Of a stretch of DNA of 39,467 bases, positions 29,631 through 39,129 are shown piece by piece. Made by a program: the position numbers and the translations under genes. Source of the stretch: Verrucomicrobiota bacterium (GTDB lineage Bacteria > Verrucomicrobiota > Verrucomicrobiia > Opitutales > Oceanipulchritudinaceae); NCBI GenBank assembly GCA_021208135.1, contig JAJOKB010000104.1, positions 1 through 39,467 of the forward strand. The letters are read 5' to 3'. A model generated the notes under the pieces. It had not been told where the DNA came from. It saw only the letters and a list, made by a program, of their open reading frames with translations, and ran no database searches. The first letter of the stretch is position 1, and each line of letters opens with the position of its first letter.

Positions 29631-32600
29631 CGCCCCACCTTCATAGAATCTCTGCTGAGCATTCAACGCACACTTTTCCGGCGTAGGATCTGTGCTCTGG
29701 TGCTCGCGATCGTGACCAGTATTTCCGCGATTCTGATCCTGACTGGAATGTATTCCCGCATGAATGGGTTGCAGGAAATGAATGCCTTTATAATTACCAC
29801 AGGAACACTGTTGTTGGGCGCGATTGGCACCGCATTGGGCATCGTCAGGCTGCGTAGGCTGCAGCCGCAGCTCAAAGAATTGGCCGAGCAGACAGAGAGT
29901 GCACGACCGGAATTACTGGACAGTCTGAATACCGCCGTGGCGATGCACCTGGCGGCTGAAGCAACAACCGGACATTCAACCAATCGTTTCCAGAATGCGC
30001 TGTTTGCTAAAGTGACTGCAGATACCGCAGTCCTGCCGTGGAAGTCCTTGCTGATCCCGACCTACCTGCGCTGGGCTTCGATTCTGAGCCTGTTACTGGT
30101 CACCGGAATTCTGGTGGCAGTGGCCATGCGCTCAGATACTCTGGCAAAGTCTGCGTTCGCCTTCGCCGATTGGCGTGCAGATTCAACCAGCGGCATGACG
30201 CTCAAGCCCGCCCCGATGCAGGCAGCCCTGGGATCTGATCTGACTGTTCGCGCCCAAATTCACCGGTGGGAACAACGGGCCTGGATTCGCATTCACACCG
30301 CCGAAGGTCAGGAGACTCACGTCATGCCCATCAATCGCAATGGTGAGGCCACCTTCACATTTTATGATGTGCGCGCCGAGTTGCGCTTTGAGGTATGGAC
30401 TCCATCGCTGCGCTCAACGCGACAAACGGTGACCGTTTTCGCCCCACCCTTTCTGGACGGCGTGAAAATTGAAGTTGAACCACCTGCCTACACCCGCATG
30501 CCAGCCCAGGTGATCGACGGCTTGCAGGATTTCAGCGCACCCTGGGGATCCCGATTGCGCATCTCGGCGGATACCAGGCACGCGGCCTCGGCAGAGTGGA
30601 TTTTCAATCAGGATAGAGTGTTGTTCAGTCCCGGATCCGGGGCTCAATCCTGGATATTGGACTGGCAAGCGAGGCGCACCGGCAATTTCATGGTGCTCCT
30701 CAGCAACGAGTATGAGCAACGCGAGTCCAGGACACACCGGCTAACCGTCATTCCAGACGAGCCTCCGGTGGTGGAAATTTTGCACCCCGGACGCGACATC
30801 CAACTCGCCCCGGATGCCATCGTGGCATTTCTGTTTTACTTTGCCGACGATTATGGACTGAGCGAGGCCACTTTGAATGTTTCAGTCGCCGGGCGCATGC
30901 AACACAGTTTCCCCATGCGCCTGCAGCCGGATGCGGATGGCTTTGCACCCCGTGAATTGCAAATGCCGTTCGGAATGGAGCTGGAATCCCTGGAGGCTGA
31001 GGATGGCGATTTGCTCAGCTACTGGGTTCAGGTTGCCGACAATCGCGAACCGGTGCCGCAGTTCAGTCGATCTGAAGTATTTTTCATTGAGGTACGCGCA
31101 GAACGTGAGCCGGAGGAAATAGACGGCATGCCAATGGATCAAGAACGCTTGACCCTGCGTCCGCAAATCGAAGAGCTGAAACGCCTGTTGCGCCTGAGCC
31201 ATCGTACCGTCACCCGCGACGGTGAGCAACGATTGGCAGGCAACCAACAATTGACCAGCGCTCTGCTGGAGCTGCGCCAATCCATCGACGAGGTCTATGA
31301 ACGCATCAAACCCACACTCGAAGAGGCCAACGACCAGTTTTTTACCCGTGGTTTCGAATCTGCGCTGGCTTTGGTGGACAACGCCCGCGATTTGATAACT
31401 GCAGATCAAACAGAGATTGCCATACCGGTACAGGAACAGGCATTGCAGGAATTGCTGGCGCTGGAAAATGCCCTGGTCGTCGAACAAATCAGCCGTGAAC
31501 CTTCCGAAGGTGACGGTGAGGGTGAAGGTGAAGGCGAACAAGGAGAGGGAGAGCAAGGCCAACAGGAAAATCCGCTCATGGCGCTGTCAGAAGCACTGGA
31601 GCAACTCAGGGAATTGCAAAGACGTCAGGATAACCAAAACACATCCACTGACCGTGCGGGTCGTACTGGAGCAGACAGCTCCCAATTGGAACAACTGGCG
31701 CAAACTCAGGATGCTTTGCGCCGCGACCTCGGCGCATTGGATCGGGATTTATCCAGAATTCCTGATGCCGCTGAGGCACGCAGTTCTCTTCTGCAGGCAG
31801 AACAGCGTATGCGCGGCGCTGCCAGCGGTTTGCGCACTGACGACACCGGACGCGGCTGGAGGGAGGGAACCAGGGCTGCAGAACAGTTGGAAACGGCAGG
31901 CAGGTTACTTCAGGACATCATTGACTCCGCCTTAAACGAAGGGCTGGCAGGGTTGCAAGCAGAGGCACAACAGTTGGCGCAAGCGCAACAACAGGCTGCC
32001 GCTGCCTCCGCAGCGGCGGACAGCGAGGGTGCGAGTTCCGCCGATGTCGATGACCTCTTGCAGCAGCAGGATCAACTGAACGAGCGATTGGAACAACTGC
32101 TGCAAAACATGGAAGGCCTGGGCCAAAGCATGCAAAGCAATAACTCCGGGTTCTGCCCAGGCGCTGACCCGTGCGGCGCGCCAAAGCAGGAGCGGCAACC
32201 CCGGATCTGCCATGACCCGGGCGGCGAACGCCTTGCTGTACGAATTTTTGTCTGAAGCCGCCGATCTGCAATCTGAAGCCGCCGAGGGTCTACAACGCTT
32301 GAGCGAAGCCATTGCTGAAGCCGGTAGCCAGATGCCTGGTTTGTCTGCCCGTCAATTGGAACGCATGCAGCAGGAATTACAGCGCGACCAAGGTACTTTA
32401 TCAGGCTTGGGCGAGGCCGCAGGTGCCGACGCCGAACAACAACTGCAGGATATACGCGGTCAATGGGAGCAACGACTGCGCCGACTGTCCCAGCAGACTG
32501 GCGACCGCCAGTTACAAGGCCTGGCAGATGCCTTGGGCATGAACCCCACAAGCACCGATGCGCAATTGCGCGAAACCCAGCATTTGCTGGAGCGTGCTGA

Positions 32601-32733
32601 CGGTATTATCGATGCCTACCGCCAGCTCATGCAGCGCAGGCAAGTGCTGGATTTGCGACGCCGATCCGCACCACCACCTGAGCGCTTCCGCGAACAGGTT
32701 GAATCCTATTTTCGTCAGTTGGCAGAGGAGTGA
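29627..32733 (+). CDS. DUF4175-like large membrane and coiled-coil protein, two frameshifts
   Basis: About 1035 aa. From ATG 29627 (MTPTFIESLLSIQRTLF after removing one C from the run at 29633-29636), two TM hairpins follow (AIVTSISAILILTGM, AFIITTGTLLLGAIGTALGI, ILSLLLVTGILVAVAM). Then come Ig-like periplasmic domains with VEPPAYTRMPAQ and PDEPPVVEILHPGRDI, typical of DUF4175 proteins beside MoxR operons. The C-terminal 450 residues are predicted helical and Gln-rich, interrupted by an acidic GEGEGEGEQGEG linker near residue 625-640. A second frame break lies at 32148-32152; after it the helices continue (ALLYEFLSEAADLQSEAAEG). Start was chosen for the 4-bp overlap with the upstream stop. 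Function unknown; it is probably a scaffold of the operon complex. Confidence 0.8.
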
Positions 32734-32736
32734 TCC

Positions 32737-34911
32737 ATGGAATTCCAAACACCCATAGCCATTGTCTGGTTGATTGTGCTGGCGTTGCTTGCCGGTGCTG
32801 CCGTCCTCGGATTGGCCCTTTTGCAGCGCCATTTATTGCCCCTGAAGATACACCGGACGAGCCTTGTGCTTCGCTGGTCTGCCGTTGTCCTTTTTATAGT
32901 TTTGCTCGCCAATCCGGTGTGGATTCAACGCACTCCGGACCCGTCCGCTTACCAAGTGGCCATTTTAGCACAGCAATCGCCTTCCATGCTGACCGAAGAT
33001 CTTCCGGGCGATCAATCGCGCCTGGATTGGGTTGCCGCGCAATTATCTCCCTCAGCCGACGATAACCTGCGTGCCAGACTCTCCGCTCGCCACTCTTTGC
33101 GGATATTTGCCTTTTCCGATGAAATCCGGCGCTCCGAGGAATCCATTCGACCGCACCCAGCGCGCACAGCAATTGGCCAATCTTTGCAGAGAATTGCCGA
33201 CCAAACACCTGCTGGCGGAGGCCATTGGGGCGGTATTGTCCTGTTCAGTGACGGCGTTCAACAGGCCGGTTTACACCCGGCGCAAGCCGCGCGCGCCCTG
33301 GGCGAAGCAGGTATCCCAGTCCATGTGATCGGCGTAGGCATGGCCGATGCACAAGGTTCCATGGATATCAGATTTGCCCAACGCCAGTGGGAAGGTACCA
33401 GAGGCCAACCATCAAACATTGATGTGAGAGTCAGGCACACCCTCTCCAACCCAACTGCCGCACTCATCACCTTGTATGAAGAAGATGAGGTGGTGGCTTC
33501 CCGCGAAGTCACCCTGCAACCAGGGCGCGACCTGGTGGAACGGTTTGAACTCGAACCGGCAAGGGCTGGTTTCCGCAGTTACAGGGCAGAAATCTCAACG
33601 CTTGCCAGAGCTTCCCGTCCTTTGCAGGCAATCGATTACGCAACAGCTCAAATTCGCGAGGCCGCCAGATTCAGGGTACTTTATCTGGGCAGACCGCAAC
33701 CGGAATATCGCTTTTTGCGCATATTAGCTTCGGAAGATGACCAGCGTCTGCAATTGAGCGCTTGGCTACAACTGGCACCCGATCGATTTGTACTCCGCCA
33801 TGGCACAGATGAAACAGTGCAAAGCGTAGCGCAAGAGGGTTTCCCGGAGGATGCCGACAGTTTCCCGGACATCGATACATTGATTCTCGATAGCGGCGTT
33901 ATCGAACACCTTCCGCCCGCGACTTCCGAATGGATCCGCGATTTTGTCGCACAAAGCGGCGGTGGATTACTGGTGTTGGGTGCCACGCCCGACATCCCGG
34001 ACGGTTGGCAAGGTCTGCTTCCCGTGCGTGCGGTGGATGTCCGCCAACCTCGACAAAATCTGCGGCTGGAACCTGTGCCTGGGCCCGTCCTCAGAGATGA
34101 TGATTTCAACCTGTTCAGCAGGTCTCCAGCCATTTTTCTGGCCGCCGATGAAAGCATTGCCATCGTCACCGAACAAAGCAGAGGCGCACGCACTGCCCTG
34201 CAGATCGCGAGCGAAGAAGCGTCGGTCCTGGTTTACCATGCCTATGGAGCCGGACGCAGCGCATTTCAGGGCACTAACAGCTTCTGGCGCTGGCGCATGT
34301 CCAGCGAACATGGTAAGGAACAATATCGTCGCTATTGGCTGAACCTGCTCAATTGGTTGTCGGAATCACGCCAACCCAGACTGAGCGCACCGCTGCAAGG
34401 TCAGGTTCGCGCGCTGGAACAACCGGTTCCTTTACAATTGCGGGTGCTGGATAACGCTTTCCGCCCTCGTTCGGATGCACGGGTCCGCGCCAGAATTGTG
34501 GACCCCGACGGAGCAGTGCGCGAAATGACTTTGCTGCCAAGATTTGGTCAACCCGGCCTGTTTGAAGACGACCTTTCGTTGACCCTGCCAGGGGAGTACC
34601 GTGTGCGCTTTGAAGCTGCCATACCGGATGGCGATACCTTGAGCAGGGATATTTTCTTTCTTGCACGCAGCGAATCCGCTCTGGAAGACACAACCTTGCA
34701 GGAAGCTTTGTTGCGGGATATTGCTCGCCTGAGTGGCGGAACTTACCGCTCCTGGCATGAGATCGCCACTATGCGCGACATTGCCATATCCACCCGGATT
34801 CCACAGATTGAACACCCTTGGTTCTGGGCACGTTCCTGGCCTTTTGTTACCTTGCTGTTAACAGTTCTGCTGGCCGATTGGTGGCTCAGAAGGCGTTACG
34901 GACTTCGCTAA
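32737..34911 (+). CDS. vWA/glutamine-amidotransferase-like membrane protein
   Basis: An intact 724-aa membrane protein, start ATG 3 bp after the previous stop. Two N-terminal TM helices (IAIVWLIVLALLAGAAVLGL; VLRWSAVVLFIVLLANPVWI) and one C-terminal TM (PFVTLLLTVLLADWWLRRR). The first soluble part is a degenerate vWA domain (VAILAQQSPSM in place of DxSxS; GGIVLFSDGVQQAG), so metal binding is doubtful. The middle part has a class I amidotransferase-like fold (IDTLILDSGVIEHLPP, FVAQSGGGLLVLGATP) without an obvious catalytic Cys. Paralogous in layout to the BatA-type protein upstream; two such proteins in one operon is common in this phylum. Confidence 0.8.
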   Translation: MEFQTPIAIVWLIVLALLAGAAVLGLALLQRHLLPLKIHRTSLVLRWSAVVLFIVLLANPVWIQRTPDPSAYQVAILAQQSPSMLTEDLPGDQSRLDWVAAQLSPSADDNLRARLSARHSLRIFAFSDEIRRSEESIRPHPARTAIGQSLQRIADQTPAGGGHWGGIVLFSDGVQQAGLHPAQAARALGEAGIPVHVIGVGMADAQGSMDIRFAQRQWEGTRGQPSNIDVRVRHTLSNPTAALITLYEEDEVVASREVTLQPGRDLVERFELEPARAGFRSYRAEISTLARASRPLQAIDYATAQIREAARFRVLYLGRPQPEYRFLRILASEDDQRLQLSAWLQLAPDRFVLRHGTDETVQSVAQEGFPEDADSFPDIDTLILDSGVIEHLPPATSEWIRDFVAQSGGGLLVLGATPDIPDGWQGLLPVRAVDVRQPRQNLRLEPVPGPVLRDDDFNLFSRSPAIFLAADESIAIVTEQSRGARTALQIASEEASVLVYHAYGAGRSAFQGTNSFWRWRMSSEHGKEQYRRYWLNLLNWLSESRQPRLSAPLQGQVRALEQPVPLQLRVLDNAFRPRSDARVRARIVDPDGAVREMTLLPRFGQPGLFEDDLSLTLPGEYRVRFEAAIPDGDTLSRDIFFLARSESALEDTTLQEALLRDIARLSGGTYRSWHEIATMRDIAISTRIPQIEHPWFWARSWPFVTLLLTVLLADWWLRRRYGLR

Positions 34912-34926
34912 CCTCAACAGGACGCA

Positions 34927-36328
34927 ATGAAACCAATGAAACTCATTTTCAGCATTCTCCTGCTCAGCATGGTCAGCACCTGTGTACCGCTGGCACTCAA
35001 TGCCCAGTTTCGCCCACCGACTGTGCCCCTGAATCCACAACATGAGGAGACAATTCAGCGAGCGCTGGAAGACATTGCCCAGGGTGATCTGGAGGAAAAG
35101 ATCGCGGCATTGATGCTGTTGGGCAAGTTCCCCCACCCCGCCTCGCGCGCCGCATTGAACCAAGCGTTGCATCACGAGGAGCCACGCGTGCGCAGAGCTG
35201 CACTGATTTCTGTACTTGAACAAAGTGACATGCAATTACCAGCGCAGGAAGCACGCACACTACTCTTTATGCTGGGCGACGCAGACGCCGAGATTCGCCG
35301 TCAAATTTCCTCCCAGTTACAACGTATCGCCATAAGCTGGCAATTCAGTCCCGGTGCTCAATTTGGCCGACAGGGATTACCTCCGGGACTGGCGGAATGG
35401 TCGCCAACGCCTTTCGCGACAAGGATGTTTTGGTGCGCCGAAATATGATTCAGAATCATACCAGCCTGAGTCAGCCTTCCTTGACCATACCTCTTGTGGT
35501 TGAACGCATGCAGGATGAGAATCCGCAAAACCGGCGGATGGCCCTGCGGCAATCCGGTCAACAAGCTTCCGTACAACAGCTCCTGGAAGCGCACGCACAA
35601 CAGTCTGCAGCCCATGATGCGCTGTGGGATCGCGAACTGGCCAGGCAACTCGCGCACCACCCAAACAATCGCAACAGCCAAATCGTTCTGGAAAATTTCC
35701 TGGAATCCGATGACCCGGCGACGCAGACCGAAGCCGCATTGTCCTTGTTGATGCTGGATCCTGCCTCGCTGCGCAACAGTCCCGCCATCCCGTTTTTAAT
35801 GGAACGCCCGGTTGCGGATGAGTCCGTGCGCCGGGTATTTCAGATTTTTGTGCAAATGCCCCCCGATCGCGCACAGCCTGTTTTGCAAAAGCTTCTGGCC
35901 GCCAGAGCCGGCAATGTTCGCCTGGAAGCTCTGCGTTATTGGGCGATGTTAGGCATGCCACTGCCTGCACTGGACAGCGTGCTGTCTTTGCTCTTGGACG
36001 AGAACCCGGAGGTGCGCCGAACGATGCAAAACTGGCTTCAGGCGCGCGCCCATTTTGTAACCGGAGATTTACTGTTGGCGATGGCACGCAGCCCACACCG
36101 CGATTTGCGCGAATTGGTTTTCCGTTTTGTTCATTTATCAGATAACGACACGCTGCGCCTGTCTTGTTGGCGCTGCTGCTGGACGACGTCATTACCATAC
36201 GTGTTCAAGCCCTCCAACTGTTGGCACATAGAAGGATGGATGGCTGGGAGCGGATAGTCGAACGATCCCTGCGCGACCCCAATCCACAAATCCAGCACAC
36301 CGCACGCATGCTTCTTCCACAGGGTTGA
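34927..36328 (+). CDS. HEAT-repeat exported protein, two frameshifts
   Basis: About 467 aa. A signal peptide (MKLIFSILLLSMVSTCVPLA) is followed by HEAT-like helical repeats: EKIAALMLLGKFPHPASRAA, PRVRRAALISVLE, DADAEIRRQISSQLQ, NPQNRRMALRQSG, NVRLEALRYWAMLG, NPEVRRTMQNWLQ, and in the last frame VQALQLLAHRRMDGWERIV and NPQIQHTARMLLPQG-stop. Frame breaks occur near 35390 and near 36163. It follows the vWA gene by 15 bp and closes the MoxR operon; a periplasmic scaffold for those membrane proteins is an inference. Confidence 0.75.
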
Positions 36329-36373
36329 TAAGAAAAAGCTTTCGCTTTCCGCAGACCAACGTATCAATAAGGC

Positions 36374-37444
36374 ATGTCTTTGCTCATTGCTTTTCTGGCT
36401 TTGATTAGTGGTCTGGCTACTTGGTTGGGCGTCAAGCGCCTGCGCGTACTGGCTCTGCAACGCAATCTAGTGGACAAACCCAATGAACGCAGCTCCCACA
36501 CTGTGCCAGTTCCACGTGTCGGAGGCATACCCATTTTCGGGATATCCTGGTTGGCCATGTGTTTCATAATCTCCCTCGGCTATCTCGGCATTGGCCCCAC
36601 TCCGGGACCCGGTTGGCTGGGATTCCTGGCAGGCGCATTCCTGGTTGGCTGCATCAGCTTGCTGGAAGACGTCCGGGAATTGCCCCGGTTGGTGCGATTC
36701 GGCGTACATGCTCTGGCAGGAATTTTGGTTCTGATACCGGCTATTCAGGGCACATCCATAGAATTACCTGTCGTCGGCTCAGTGCTTCCATCCTTGCTGG
36801 TGTGGATCCTTTGTCTGATATGGATAGTCGGACTCACCAATGCCTATAATTTCATGGATGGCATTGATGGCATAGCGGGCACTCAAGGTCTGATCGCAGG
36901 TATTGGTTGGTTTTTCACCGGCATCGGCACCGGGTTTGTTCCGATCACCGCAGCCGGTGCCATAATCGCGGCCACCTGCGCCGCTTTCCTGCTGCATAAC
37001 TGGGCACCTGCCAAAATCTTCATGGGCGACGTCGGCAGCACTTTTCTCGGATTTACCTTCGCCTGCCTTCCATTTTTAGCCATCTACAGTACGCCGGTCG
37101 ATCCATCTCAGGCCCCGTTCATTCTGATCGCCTTTTTCCTGGTCTGGCCCTTCGTTGTCGACGCCAGCTTTACTTTTATGCGCCGGGCACGCAATAGGGA
37201 GAATGTGTTTCAGGCACACAGAAGCCATTTGTATCAACGCCTCGCTGCCAACTATGAGGGCAATCGTACCGCGAATCATCGCGCCACTTCCGGTCTCTAT
37301 GGCTTCCTGGCCTTCTGCGGTTTGGTAGCCTCACATTTCTATTTTCATAATCCGAACCTCAGCCCATGGCTCGGCTTGTTGGCGGTTGGCATTCTGTTCG
37401 CCGCGCTCTTTGTTCATACCAGTAAAGTGGAACGCAAGGCATGA
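36374..37444 (+). CDS. undecaprenyl-phosphate sugar-1-phosphate transferase, WbpL/WecA-like (GT4/PNPT family)
   Basis: Polytopic inner-membrane enzyme of 356 aa that starts O-antigen or other envelope glycan assembly by moving a HexNAc-1-phosphate from UDP to undecaprenyl phosphate. Motifs: DKPNERSSHTVPVPRVGG (34-51), NAYNFMDGIDGIAG (156-169, catalytic Asp pair), KIFMGDVGSTFLGF (214-227) and AHRSHLYQRL (281-290), the last being the WbpL/WbcO-type version of the sugar-specific loop. About ten TM segments are visible. The sugar cannot be fixed. Its stop overlaps the SbtA start by 4 bp (ATGA), an unexpected coupling. Confidence 0.88.
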   Translation: MSLLIAFLALISGLATWLGVKRLRVLALQRNLVDKPNERSSHTVPVPRVGGIPIFGISWLAMCFIISLGYLGIGPTPGPGWLGFLAGAFLVGCISLLEDVRELPRLVRFGVHALAGILVLIPAIQGTSIELPVVGSVLPSLLVWILCLIWIVGLTNAYNFMDGIDGIAGTQGLIAGIGWFFTGIGTGFVPITAAGAIIAATCAAFLLHNWAPAKIFMGDVGSTFLGFTFACLPFLAIYSTPVDPSQAPFILIAFFLVWPFVVDASFTFMRRARNRENVFQAHRSHLYQRLAANYEGNRTANHRATSGLYGFLAFCGLVASHFYFHNPNLSPWLGLLAVGILFAALFVHTSKVERKA

Positions 37445-38406
37445 GTGCGCTCGAACTGATACAACTCAATCTCCTGTCGCCGGTCATTCTCTGCTTTCTA
37501 CTGGGCATAGCCGCCACCTTGGTGCGCAGCGACATGCGCTTCCCAGAGCAGTTGTACCACGGTCTTTCCATCTATCTCTTGCTCGCCATTGGTCTCAAGG
37601 GCGGCGTGGCCATGGTCTCCAATCCAAGTCCAGGCATGATTAAAGTTTTGCTGGCTGCGGTATTGATCAGCGCATGCATACCTCTTTGGCTCTACCCGCT
37701 ATTGCGTAAACTAGGCAAGTTTTCCAGTGCCGATTCAGCCGCCGTTGCAGCCCATTACGGTTCCGTATCCGTGGTCACTTTTCTGGCCGGTATCGCTTTT
37801 CTTCAGGCATTGGATGTGCCTTTCGAAGGCTTCCTGCCCGCCGTGGTTGCCGTCATGGAAGTGCCCGGAATCATCGTTGCCTTACTCCTCGTGCAACGCA
37901 AAAACCCGGCCGCCAGCAGCTGGCTGGGTTCCATCAAAACCGTGCTCACTGGCAAAAGCGTATTTTTGCTCCTGGGCGGTTTGCTGATCGGCGTGCTCTC
38001 AGGCCCTCAGGGGATGGAAAAGGTAGCAGGCTTCTTTGTAGTACCTTTTCAAGGAGTTCTGTGCTTGTTTCTTCTCGAGATGGGCATGGTCGCAAGCAGA
38101 CGTTTCGATGATCTGCGCAAAACCGGACCGTTTCTACTGGTGTTCGCCATCCTTGTGCCCGTGTTACACGCAGTGCTCGCCATTTGGCTAGGAGCACACC
38201 TGGGGCTCTCCAGAGGCGGCGCCTTCATCCTGGGAATCCTCGCATCCAGTGCTTCTTACATCGCCGCACCCGCCACCGTTCGCCTCGCTCTACCTCAAGC
38301 AAGCCCCGCGCTCTATCTGACAAGCTCCCTGGCCATCACTTTTCCGTTTAACCTCACCGTCGGCATCCCTTTGTACTTCGCCATCTCCGCCTGGTTCTTT
38401 TCCTGA
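37441..38406 (+). CDS. sbtA: SbtA-family sodium-dependent bicarbonate transporter
   Basis: Ten-TM transporter of 321 aa of the SbtA family, known in cyanobacteria as the high-affinity Na+/HCO3- importer. Diagnostic stretches: LYHGLSIYLLLAIGLKGGVA (39-58), AAHYGSVSVVTFLAGIAF (103-120, substrate-site helix), VPGIIVALLL, LEMGMVASRRFDDL and ASSASYIAAPATVRLALP. It is followed after 3 bp by its PII-like regulator. Family members outside cyanobacteria are common but mostly uncharacterised, so bicarbonate is the likely, not demonstrated, substrate. In a heterotroph it would feed carboxylases. Confidence 0.9.
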   Translation: MSALELIQLNLLSPVILCFLLGIAATLVRSDMRFPEQLYHGLSIYLLLAIGLKGGVAMVSNPSPGMIKVLLAAVLISACIPLWLYPLLRKLGKFSSADSAAVAAHYGSVSVVTFLAGIAFLQALDVPFEGFLPAVVAVMEVPGIIVALLLVQRKNPAASSWLGSIKTVLTGKSVFLLLGGLLIGVLSGPQGMEKVAGFFVVPFQGVLCLFLLEMGMVASRRFDDLRKTGPFLLVFAILVPVLHAVLAIWLGAHLGLSRGGAFILGILASSASYIAAPATVRLALPQASPALYLTSSLAITFPFNLTVGIPLYFAISAWFFS

Positions 38407-38409
38407 TTT

Positions 38410-38712
38410 ATGAAACTCATCACTATGAAACGCGTCACTATCGTGGCTGAGGCTTTGCTCGCCGACCGCCTTCAAGAAGATGTCGTGCGACTCGGAGCCT
38501 CAGGCTACACCTGCACAGATGCCGACGGCAAAGGTTCAAGAGGCGTGCGTGCAAGCGAGTGGGAAGGTAAAAATATAAAAATCGAATGCGTTGTACAACC
38601 GGATGTCGCACAACGCATTCTAAAAAAACTGGCAGATGTGTATTTCGAACACTTCGCCGTCATTGCCTATTGCCACGATGTCGAAGTCGTCCGTGGCGAA
38701 AAGTACAGCTGA
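38410..38712 (+). CDS. sbtB: SbtB-like PII-family regulator of SbtA
   Basis: A 100-aa PII-like signalling protein. VTIVAEALLADRLQEDVVRL is the first strand and helix, GKGSRGVRASEWEGKNIKIE the T-loop, and VIAYCHDVEVVRGEKY the last strand. SbtB proteins form trimers that bind adenine nucleotides (cAMP, AMP, ADP, ATP, c-di-AMP in studied cases) and plug or regulate SbtA. The C terminus stops at GEKYS and lacks the CGPxGC redox tail found on many cyanobacterial SbtB, so a thiol switch is unlikely. Start may be 38410 or ATG 38425. Pairing next to sbtA strongly supports the identity. Confidence 0.88.
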   Translation: MKLITMKRVTIVAEALLADRLQEDVVRLGASGYTCTDADGKGSRGVRASEWEGKNIKIECVVQPDVAQRILKKLADVYFEHFAVIAYCHDVEVVRGEKYS

Positions 38713-38717
38713 TTCAA

Positions 38718-38885
38718 TTACTTGATCTCGCGATGCAAGGTATGGCGTCCGAGATTTGGATTGTACTTCTTCTTCTCGATGCGGCCTTGCTGCAGCTTTT
38801 TGTTGCGGCAAGACATGTACCGGGAGACAGGCTTGCCCTCAGCGCGGGCTTCAGTGCATTCGAGTGTGATATGTTCGCGTGGCAT
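38718..38885 (-). CDS. rpmG: 50S ribosomal protein L33
   Basis: A 55-aa small gene. The translation begins [17 protein letters not shown], continues [11 protein letters not shown] and ends [17 protein letters not shown], which is clear L33. Only two Cys remain, in positions that do not make the paired CxxC zinc ribbon, so this is the zinc-independent (C-minus) form with a short insertion after residue 12. It converges with sbtB with a 5-bp gap. The rpmG partner rpmB or secE is not visible in the window. Confidence 0.9.
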   Translation of the reverse strand: MPREHITLECTEARAEGKPVSRYMSCRNKKLQQGRIEKKKYNPNLGRHTLHREIK

Positions 38886-39034
38886 GATTGAAATTTGTTA
38901 GAATTAAACGAACAAAAACAGAGTACACGCGTTCTCCATGCAAGCAAAAAATCCCAACTATCCACTCTACCTCCGCCAATTTTCAAGGTGAACCCAACCC
39001 CAACCCGCGAATTGAACCCTCAGCCAACCCCATT

Positions 39035-39052
39035 CGTGGATTGAAATCCACG
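39035..39052. repeat. short perfect palindrome upstream of the Rpn-type gene
   Basis: CGTGGAT (39035-39041) is complementary to ATCCACG (39046-39052) around a TGAA loop. It sits in a 244-bp gene-free stretch (38886-39129) between rpmG and the nuclease gene, next to an imperfect copy (CGAATTGAACC at about 39008). It may be a REP-type element of the nuclease family or a protein-binding site; nothing else stands out in this stretch. Confidence 0.35.
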
Positions 39053-39129
39053 CTCCGTCCCACATATAGCTATTCTTTTTAAGCTATTTCCGACTTGACA
39101 GTAACGCTTTCCTGCAAAGCCTTGCGCTC

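Noticed and set aside
30882-31562. Open frame of 226 codons on the minus strand
   Set aside because: Antisense to the DUF4175-like gene and compositionally a mirror of its Gln/Leu-rich helices.
35377-36198. Open frame of 273 codons on the minus strand
   Set aside because: Antisense to the HEAT-repeat gene; Pro/Arg-rich composition with no domain, while the plus frame has clear repeats.
36330-36356. Hairpin AAAGC-TTTC-GCTTT as terminator of the MoxR operon
   Set aside because: Short 5-bp AT-rich stem with no T tract after it; too weak to call.
39035-39052. CGTGGATTGAAA resembles the end of type I-C CRISPR repeats
   Set aside because: Only one copy, no regular spacers and no cas genes; it is part of a simple palindrome.
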